From assembly GCA_037447605.1 (NCBI GenBank), contig JBBHKD010000022.1, positions 9,711-33,447 of the forward strand: DNA of 23,737 bases. The letters run 5' to 3'. This DNA comes from Zygnema circumcarinatum (lineage: Eukaryota > Streptophyta > Zygnematophyceae > Zygnematales > Zygnemataceae). Shown piece after piece: positions 17,208 through 23,737 of this stretch (the stretch's first letter is position 1; every line of letters starts with the position of its first letter). The notes below the pieces were generated by a model. It did not search any database and was not told the DNA's origin. It saw only the letters and a list, made by a program, of their open reading frames with translations. Both the position numbers and the translations under genes were made by a program.

Positions 17208-17327
17208 GTGGGTGCGACACCGGGACTTCCCGGGAGGTCACCCATCCCAGTACTATTCCGGCCCACAGGCGCTTAGCTGCGGAGTTCTGATGGGATCCGG
17301 CGTAGTAGCCTAGGTATGATCGCACCA
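17208..17327 (-). rRNA. 5S ribosomal RNA, consensus copy 20
   Basis: Identical over all 120 bases to copies 5 and 26. All internal boxes, the closing helix, the CACGTG at the start and the terminator are present. A good candidate for a working gene. Confidence 0.95.
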
Positions 17328-18068
17328 CGTGTACGGACGTGCAAGTGTCACCCTTTGGTGGTTTTTTCTGTTTCTTTTCTCCTTTCGAGGGAAGACATCG
17401 GACGCCTCCTTTCGGCAATGGTTGTTTAGGACCGGCGGCAATGGTTGGAACCAGTGGCAATGGTTGTTTCAATACCGTCGCGATGGTTGGCGACCTCAGA
17501 ACGCAATGGTTGCAACCATTGGCAATCGGTTTTCATATTGCCGACCGTTCTCAATCGCAATGAGTTCGCAACACTTGAAACGCTGAAGGGCCAGGCAATA
17601 TTGCGGTGAAAAACCATTGCCGATGGTGACCGTAACACCTACGCGATCGGTATGGTTGCGACCATTGGCAATCCGTGCTTGCTTACCCGTCGCAATGGTT
17701 GGCAACCTTGGAATGTGGTGGTTGCGATGATGGGCCACAGTTTTCAACGTTGCCAACCATACCGCCAGCTCCTAAACAACTGTATCCCAATGACTCGCAC
17801 TCTTGGAATTAAGAGGCCAACAATGGTTGGCGACGTTGAAAACCAACCATTGCGATGGCATGGCGCAGGCGATCGGCAGTTTATGTGGAGTCCGCGTTCC
17901 AACCATTTGGCAATTGCTGCTCAAGCAGACTGCCAAGGAGCAGCAGCCCCGCCAAGGCACCAGCTATAACGTCGCCCAAGAACAGGTCAAGACAATCTCA
18001 ACATGATTGGTCACACCATCAATGCTGATGTTTGACCATTTCCAAAAATGAAAGAGAGAGATAAAAAG
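17328..18068. repeat. 5S spacer 20
   Basis: Leader of the ccctttggtgg class. Prefix clean. The palindrome is exact at 17504-17521 inside otherwise altered flanks (CAATACCGTCGCGATGG). Late A and B (17540-17960) show frequent G/A exchange, such as CGATGG for CAATGG. Tail damaged. Confidence 0.82.
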
Positions 18069-18177
18069 TATAAGTCAAGCACCAGGACACCTGGAACAGT
18101 ACATCCAGTGTCTTCACAGGCACTCCTTGGCTGCAAACTCTGATAGGAGTTCAATGACACCTGATATGATCCCACCA
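18069..18177 (-). pseudogene. 5S rRNA copy 21, highly degenerate
   Basis: Placed by unit spacing (850 from copy 20, 871 to copy 22) and by weak in-order matches: CACCAGGAC, CCTTGGCTGCAAACTCTGATAGGA and ATATGATC.CACCAC. No C box; CACGTG reads CACATA. Confidence 0.62.
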
Positions 18178-18931
18178 CATATACCAACATCCAAGTCTCA
18201 GCCTGCTCCGTTTTCTGTTTTCTTTCTCTTTTCCAGGAAGACATTGGACACCTCTTCAGCAATGGTGTTTCAAGCGCGGCAATGATTTCAACCCGACAGG
18301 CGATGGTTGTTACGATACCCATCGCGATGCGGTAAAAGCCTTGAATTCAATGGTTGCAACCGTTGGCAATGACTTTGGTACTGCCGGGCCATTTCACCAG
18401 CCCTAAACAACGATCGCCAATGGTTTGGCAACCTTGGAATCGGAAAGGCGGCGGCAATGGTTGCCATCGAGAAAGCGTTCGGTGGTGGCAACCATCCAAC
18501 GACAATGGTATGGTTGCGACCATTGGCAATCGTTGTTTGCTTTATCCGTCGCAATGGTTGGCGACCTTGGAATGCAGTGGTTGCAATGATCGGCGGGGTT
18601 TCAACGTTTCCAACCATTGCCGCAGCCCTGAACAACTATTGCCAATGGTTGGCGTCTTGAATTAAAGAGCGACAAACGGCGGCAATGATTGGCAACATTG
18701 AAAACCAACCATTACCAATGAGTCCAGTCATTCAGCAATGGTATGCTCAACTTCAGGAAGCAAATGGTTCCAACCATTTGGCGATTATGCTGTTGCAAAC
18801 CAACTTCAAAAAACAGCACTCACCAAGGCGTCACCTTATGACGTCAATAGAACAGGTAGAACAATCTCCAACATGATTGGTAACACCATACAATGTGATG
18901 CTTAACGCGGAATGGAAGAGAAATAAAGGGT
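18178..18931. repeat. 5S spacer 21
   Basis: Leader of the gcctgctccg class, the most altered of all leaders. A is poor (palindrome with one mismatch near 18348). B is moderately kept from about 18510 to 18710. The tail has TGACGTCA near 18838 and a decayed dyad. Confidence 0.78.
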
Positions 18932-19048
18932 ATGGGTGCGACGCCGGGACTTCCCGGAATGCTCGTCCCAGTACTGTTCCGGCCCACAGGCGCTTAGCTG
19001 CGGAGTTCTGATGGGATCCGGCGTAGTAGCCTAGGTATGATCGCACCA
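18932..19048 (-). rRNA. 5S rRNA copy 22, C box damaged
   Basis: Exact from CAGTACTGTTCC (one change) through the 5' end, and both closing strands pair. GGGAGGTCACCCATCC reads GGAATGCTCGTCC, so the C box is lost. Confidence 0.84.
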
Positions 19049-19815
19049 CGTGTACGAGCGTGCGAGTGTCACCCTTTGGTGGTTTTTTCTGTTTTCTTTT
19101 CTCCTTTCGAGGGAAGACATCGGACGCCTCCTTTCGGCAATGGTTGTTTAGGACCGGCGGCAATGGTTGGAACCAGTGGCAATGGTTGTTTCGGTCCCGT
19201 CGCAATGGTTGGCAACCTCGGAATTCAATGGTTGCAACCATTGGCACTGGGTTTCCATGTTGCCAACCATTGCCGCGGCCCTAAACAACGATCGCCAATG
19301 GTTGGCAACCTTGGACTTGAAGGGCCGGCGGCAATGGTTGCCAATCGAAAAACCATTGCCAATGGTGGCAACCGTACCGCAGGCAATGGTATGGTTGCAA
19401 CCATTGGCAATCGTTGTTTGTTTTTGTCCCGTCGCATTGGGTGGCGACCTTGTAATGCAGTGGTTGCAACGATGGGACTTGGTTTTAAACGTTGCCAACC
19501 ACTGCCGCCAGCCCTAAACAACTATTGCCAATGGTTGGCGATCTTGGAATTCGAGAAGCGGCGGCAATGGTGGCGATAACTGGAAGCCGACCATCCGTGC
19601 AACAGTAACAATGGTTGTTGTTCGTTACGGGCGGCGATGGTTCCAACCATTTGGCAATTGCTGTTCAACCAAGCTGCCAAGAGACAAGCAGTCCGCCAAG
19701 CGTCACGCCTATGACATCAGCAAGATCTGACGGGTGATTCTCCAACATGATTGGTCACACCATCGATGTTGATGTTTGACCATTTCCAAAAATGGAAGAA
19801 AAGAGTAAAAAAGAT
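19049..19815. repeat. 5S spacer 22
   Basis: Leader of the ccctttggtgg class. The palindrome is exact at 19226-19243. A and B are clean to about 19550; then the end of B is altered, with the second prefix near 19612-19665 partly kept. TGACGTCA reads TGACATCA. T6 run at 19807-19812. Confidence 0.86.
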
Positions 19816-19937
19816 GTGGGTGCGACACCGGGACTTCCCGGGAGGTCACCCATCCCAGTACTATTCCGGCCCACTGGCGCTTAGCTGCGAGGTTCTTGAT
19901 GGATCTCAGCAGTAGTCGCCTTAGTATGATGGCACCA
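19816..19937 (-). rRNA. 5S rRNA copy 23, 5' half damaged
   Basis: Consensus from the 3' end to TTAGCTGCG near 19890 (CTGG for CAGG). It is then altered in GGATCC and helix II. CATACC reads CATACT-like and the start lacks CACGTG. C box and 3' strand intact. Confidence 0.83.
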
Positions 19938-20709
19938 TTCGTATACCGACGTGCAAGTGTCACGCTTTGGTGGTTTTTTCTGTTTTCTTTTCTCCTTTCG
20001 AAGGAAGACATCGGAACCCTCCTATATGCAATGGTTGTTTAGGACCGGCGGCAATGGTTGGAACCAGTGGCAATGGTTGTATCGGTCCCGTCGCAATGGT
20101 TGGCAACCTCGGAATTCAATGGTTGCAACCATTGGCAATGGGTTTCCATGTTGCCAACCATTGCCGCAGGCCCAAAACAACGATCTCCAATGGTTGGCAA
20201 CCTTTGGAATTGAAGGGCGGCAAGCAATGGGTGCCAATCGAAGCCATTCAATTGCATGGCAAGGTACAAGCAATGGTATGGTGCAACCATTGGCAAATTG
20301 ATTAGTTTGTTTTATTACCCGTCGCAATGGTTGGCGACCTTGGAATGCGGTGGTTGGCAATGATGGGCCACAGTTTCAACGTTGCCAACCATTGCCGCCA
20401 GCCCTAAACGACTATCCAATGGTTGGCAATCCTCAATGAAGCAGGCAAGGGCAGCAATGGTCGCAGCATGAAAACAGACCATGCCAATGAGTTGCCAACC
20501 ATAGCAATGGTGCGGCCAACGGCAATGGTTCCAACCATTTGCCCAGCATTCCTGTTCGGAGACCCACTTCGGGAAAACGGCAGACCCAGCAACGTCACCT
20601 TGTGACGTCAGCCAAGAACAGGTCAAAAACAATGTCCAACATGATTGGTCACACCATCGATGTTGATGTTTGACCATTTCCAAAAATGAAAGAAAAGAGT
20701 AAAAAAGAT
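19938..20709. repeat. 5S spacer 23
   Basis: Leader of the gctttggtgg class with scattered changes. Palindrome exact at 20117-20134. A largely clean to 20210. B altered from about 20225 and again at 20410-20600. Tail clean with TGACGTCA near 20604 and T6 at 20701-20706. Confidence 0.85.
20701..20706 (-). terminator. T6 terminator, copy 24
   Basis: Six T on the minus strand after the 5S 3' end. Confidence 0.8.
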
Positions 20710-20829
20710 GTGGGTGCGACACCGGGACTTCCCGGGAGGTCACCCATCCCAGTACTATTCCGGCCCACAGGCGCTTAGCTGCGGAGTTCTGATGGGACCG
20801 GGCGAAGTAGCCTAGGTATGTTCGCCCCA
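20710..20829 (-). rRNA. 5S rRNA copy 24, near-consensus
   Basis: The full 120 bases, exact for the 3' 80 or so including C box and A box. The changes cluster in the 5' third: GGATCCGG reads GGACCGGG, GTAG reads AAG-like, and TATGATCGCACCA reads TATGTTCGCCCCA, which breaks two pairs of the closing helix and the CACGTG. Confidence 0.87.
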
Positions 20830-21600
20830 GGTGTAAGGACGTGCAAGTTTCAGCCCTTGTTCGTTTTTTCGTTTTTCTTTTCTCCTTTCCAGGACGACAT
20901 CGGACGCCTCCTTTCGGCAATGGTTGTTTAGGGACAGCAGCAATGGTGAACCAACAGCGATGATTGTTTAGGTCCATGGCGATGGTTGGCAACCTCGGAA
21001 TTCGATGGTGGTTCATTGGCAATGAGTTTCCATGTTGCCAACCATACCAACCAGCCCTAAACAACGATCGCAATGATTGGCAACCTTGGAATTGAAGGGC
21101 CAACGGCAATGGTTGCCAATCGAAGACCAGTTCCAATGATTAGCAACCGTACAAGCAATGGTATGGTCAACCAAGTTTAGCAATCATTATTTGTTTTTGT
21201 CAGGATACAGCAATGGTTGACAACCTTGGAATGCAGGTGGAGTTACAATGATGGGCCACGGTTTTCAACGTTGCCAACCATTGCCGCCAGCCCTAAACAA
21301 CTATTGCCAATGGTTGGCAATCTTGGAATGAGAGGCAGCGGCAATGATCGGTAAGTTTGAAAACCAACATTTGCCAATGGTTTGCAAACCATAGCAATCA
21401 ATGTGTCGGTCCGACAGCGATGGTTCCAACCATTTGGCAATTGCTGTTTCGGACCGGCTTGCCGAGAGACAAGCAGAGTCCGCCAAGGCGTCACCTTGTG
21501 ACGTCAACCAAGAACAGGTTAAGAACAATGTCCAACATGATTGGTCACACCATCAATGTTGATGTTTGACGCTCCAAAGTGAAAGAAGATGGCGAAGGGT
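20830..21600. repeat. 5S spacer 24
   Basis: Leader of the cccttgttcg class. Prefix and A heavily altered (palindrome absent). Late A improves. B carries a clean core at 21245-21330 and damage on both sides. Second prefix near 21400-21460 mostly kept, TGACGTCA near 21498, dyad near 21541 with its outer arm altered. Confidence 0.82.
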
Positions 21601-21714
21601 ATGATCCGGCGCCGGGACTTCCACGGGAGGTCACCCGTCCCATCTGCCCAGCAGCACTTAGCTGCAAAGCTCTGATGGCAGGATGGGCATAGTAGCCTCA
21701 GTATGATCACACCA
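21601..21714 (-). pseudogene. 5S rRNA copy 25, degenerate
   Basis: GCCGGGACTTCC.CGGGAGGTCACCC.TCCCA is good, so the C box survives, but the next 60 bases have lost GGCCCACAGGCGC and GGATCC. The 3' closing strand is altered. CATAC and CACGTG remain at the 5' end. Confidence 0.75.
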
Positions 21715-22443
21715 CGTGTCCAGACGTGCAGTGTCAGCCCTTGTCGGTTTTCTGTTTTCTTTTATTCTTTAAGGGAGGCATCAGACACCTCCTTTCGGCA
21801 ATGGTTGTTTGGGACCAGCGGCAATGGTTGGAACCAGTGGCAATGGTTGTTTCAACCCATCGCAATGGTTGGCAACCTCAAAACGCAATGAGTTGCAACC
21901 ATTGGCAATGGGCTTAGTGTTACCAATACCATTGCCGCCAGCCCTAAACAACGATCGCCAATGGTTGGCAACCTAGGAATTGAAGGGCCGGCGGCAATGG
22001 TTGCCAATCGAAAAACCATTGCCAATGGTGGCAACCGTACCGCAGGCAATGGTATGGTTGCAACCATTGGCAACCGTTGTTTGTTTTTGTTCCGTCGCAC
22101 TGGTTGGCCAACTTGGAATGCCGTGGTTTCAATGATGGGCCACGGTTTTCAACGTTGCCAACCATTGCCGCCAGCCCTAAACAACTATTGCCAATGGTTG
22201 GCAATCTTGGAATTCAAGGGCCGGCGGGCGGCAATGGTTGGCAACATTGAAAACCAACCATTGGCAACGTAGGAATTGGTTGGTTCGTTCCGTTGGCAAT
22301 GGTTGTGTAACCAGCAAAGGCAATGGTTCCAACCATTTGGCAATTGCTGTTTCGGACCGGCTTGCCGAGAGACAAGCAGTCCGCCAAGGCGTCACCTTGT
22401 GACGTCAACCAAGAACAGGTCAAGAACAATGTCCAACATGATT

Positions 22444-22472
22444 GGTCACACCATCAATGTTGATGTTTGACC
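22444..22472. repeat. 29-base inverted repeat 3' of 5S copy 26
   Basis: Exact third instance of the tail dyad, at the same distance from the gene as in copies 5 and 20. Confidence 0.7.
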
Positions 22473-22497
22473 ATTTCCAAAAATGAAAGAAAAGAGT

Positions 22498-22503
22498 AAA
22501 AAA
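22498..22503 (-). terminator. RNA polymerase III T-run terminator, copy 26
   Basis: Six T on the minus strand directly downstream of an intact 5S gene. Confidence 0.85.
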
Positions 22504-22506
22504 GGT

Positions 22507-22626
22507 GTGGGTGCGACACCGGGACTTCCCGGGAGGTCACCCATCCCAGTACTATTCCGGCCCACAGGCGCTTAGCTGCGGAGTTCTGATGGGATCCGGC
22601 GTAGTAGCCTAGGTATGATCGCACCA
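22507..22626 (-). rRNA. 5S ribosomal RNA, consensus copy 26
   Basis: Identical to copies 5 and 20 over 120 bases. The sequence identity extends on both sides: the tail matches that of copy 5 and the leader is of the same ccctttgctgg class. Candidate working gene. Confidence 0.95.
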
Positions 22627-23371
22627 CGTGTACGGACGTGCAAGTGTCACCCTTTGCTGGTTTTTTCTGTTTTCTTTTCTCCTTTCGAGGGAAGACATCG
22701 GACGCCTCCTTTCGGCAATGGTTGTTTAGGACCGGCGGCAATGGTTGGAACCAGTGGCAATGGTTGTTTCGGTCCCGTCGCAATGGTTGGCAACCTCGGA
22801 ATTCAATGGTTGCAACCATTGGCAATGGGTTTCCATGTTGCCAACCATTGCCGCCGGCCCTAAACAACGATCGCCAATGGTTGGCAACCTTGGAATTGAA
22901 GGGCCGGCGGGAGGCCAAGCTTGGCCCCATAGAAAACCATTGCCAATGGTGACGACTGGCGCGCGCAATGGTATGGTTGCAACCATGCGGCAATCCGTAT
23001 TTGTTTTATCCCGTCGCGATGGTTGGCGACCTTGGAATGCAGTGGTTGCAATGATGGGCCACGGTTTCGCAATTGCGCCATCCGCAGCCTGACGGTATCC
23101 GATGATCGCGATCGAATGTGAAGAGCGGCGATGATGACGTGAAAGTCAACATACCGATGGCGCTACAACCGTAGCGATCACGGTTGTGTTCAACGGGCGA
23201 TGGTTCCAACCATTTGGCAATTATATTTCAACCAGCTTGCAAGAGCAGCGTCGCCAAGGCGTCACTATAACGTCAGCCAAGAACAGGTAGGACGATATTT
23301 CCAACATGATTGGTCACACCATCGAATGTGATGTTTGACCGTTTAAAATGGAAGAAAGAGGTGAAAAAGGT
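22627..23371. repeat. 5S spacer 26
   Basis: Leader, prefix and A are letter-perfect with the palindrome at 22804-22821. Damage begins near 22910 (GGGAGGCCAAGCTTGGCCCC, itself a new dyad around AAGCTT). B is recognisable to about 23070, then poor to 23200. Tail partly kept; the dyad reads CATCGAATGTGATG. Confidence 0.84.
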
Positions 23372-23488
23372 GTGATGCAACGCGGAACTCAGGAGGCTCA
23401 CCATCCCAGTCTTGTTCCCGCCCACACACGCGCTGCCAGGAACTTGGATGGGGAATCCGGCGTCATCACCTAGTATAAATACGCGCCA
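23372..23488 (-). pseudogene. 5S rRNA copy 27, degenerate
   Basis: CACCATCCCAGT, TTCCCGCCCACA, GATGGGGAATCCGGCGT and GCGCCACGTG are visible. The 3' closing strand, the A box and CATACC are damaged (TAGTATAAATACGCGCC at the 5' end). Confidence 0.74.
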
Positions 23489-23737
23489 CGTGTACGGACG
23501 TGCAAGTGTCACAGTTTGCTGGTTTTTTCTGTTTTCTTTTCTCCTTTCGAGGGAAGACATCGGACGCCTCCTTTCGGCAATGGTTGTTTAGGACCGGCGG
23601 CAATGGTTGGAACCAGTGGCAATGGTTGTTTCGGTCCCGTCGCTTTGGTTGGCAACCTCGGTATTCAATGTTTGCAACGTTTGGCATTGGTTTTCCATGT
23701 TGCAAACCATTGCCGCCGGCCTTCAGACAGTCGATCG
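23489..23737. repeat. 5S spacer 27, partial (right edge)
   Basis: Leader of the gtttgctgg class and a clean prefix, then A with T-biased substitutions (TTCAATGTTTGCAACGTTTGG in place of the palindrome). The window ends inside A. Confidence 0.84.

Larger units (their letters stand above)
21715..22506. repeat. 5S spacer 25
   Basis: Leader of the cccttgtcgg class. Prefix has tttGGGacc. A-palindrome broken by one extra base (CAATGAGTTGCAACC). B is clean; second prefix altered near 22262-22325. Tail fully consensus: TGACGTCA at 22400-22407, dyad at 22444-22472, T6 at 22498-22503. Confidence 0.86.
1..23737 (-). repeat. Tandem array of 5S rDNA units (27 gene positions)
   Basis: The window consists of repeats of one unit: a 5S rRNA gene of about 120 bases plus a spacer of about 740-790 bases. 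The 5' ends of the genes fall at 635, 1491, 2345, 3223, 4112, 4999, 5876, 6741, 7616, 8509, 9418, 10284, 11168, 12058, 12937, 13808, 14697, 15554, 16442, 17327, 18177, 19048, 19937, 20829, 21714, 22626 and 23488. Every gene lies on the minus strand and no unit is inverted or missing. The spacing varies between 850 and 912, mostly from small indels. No other gene class interrupts the array, and it is cut by both window ends. Separate tandem 5S clusters are normal in many land plants. The identification as 5S rDNA is firm; the exact lineage is not. Confidence 0.95.

Noticed and set aside
1-23737. CRISPR array, suggested by regular short repeats
   Set aside because: The word occurs in both orientations at irregular spacing, the material between is also repeated, and the unit carries a eukaryotic 5S gene.
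1-23737. Satellite DNA or centromeric repeat without genes
   Set aside because: Every unit contains an ordered 5S gene with internal promoter and T-run terminator, three of them intact.
1-23737. 18S, 5.8S or 26S rRNA, or tRNA genes linked to the 5S array
   Set aside because: No conserved segment of those RNAs was recognised on either strand.

Overview
The whole window is one head-to-tail tandem array of nuclear 5S ribosomal RNA genes with their intergenic spacers. No protein-coding gene is supportable. Twenty-seven 5S gene positions can be placed, all transcribed from the minus strand. Their 5' ends are spaced 850 to 912 bases apart, averaging about 879. The array runs off both ends of the window, which opens and closes inside a spacer.

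The 5S sequence is of the green-plant (streptophyte) type. Read on the minus strand, the consensus opens TGGTGCGATCATACC, carries GGATCCCATCAGAACTCC and the C box GGATGGGTGACC, and closes with a 3' strand that pairs with the 5' end. It is not fungal or animal. The second helix differs from the flowering-plant sequence I remember by paired changes. That suggests, weakly, a lineage outside the flowering plants (conifer relative, fern, lycophyte, bryophyte or charophyte); I cannot name the species. A six-base T run directly 3' of the gene fits RNA polymerase III termination.

Each full spacer is about 770 bases. On the plus strand, moving away from the 5S 5' end, it holds: (1) a leader with a CACGTG hexamer overlapping the gene start and a pyrimidine-rich tract; (2) a short prefix block; (3) two diverged tandem copies (A and B) of a subrepeat of about 230 bases; (4) a second version of the prefix block; (5) a conserved tail with a TGACGTCA palindrome and a 29-base inverted repeat shortly 3' of the 5S gene. 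The prefix and subrepeats are saturated with a short word, GGCAATGGTTG, in both orientations, forming several perfect palindromes.

Only three 5S copies (3993-4112, 17208-17327, 22507-22626) match each other exactly over 120 bases. The others run from nearly intact to barely recognisable. Consensus-perfect blocks abut heavily damaged blocks within the same unit, even within one gene. This could be real (pseudogenes patched by gene conversion) or an imperfectly polished long-read assembly; three N bases and indel-rich damage make the second a serious possibility. The many apparent reading frames are by-products of the repeated word.
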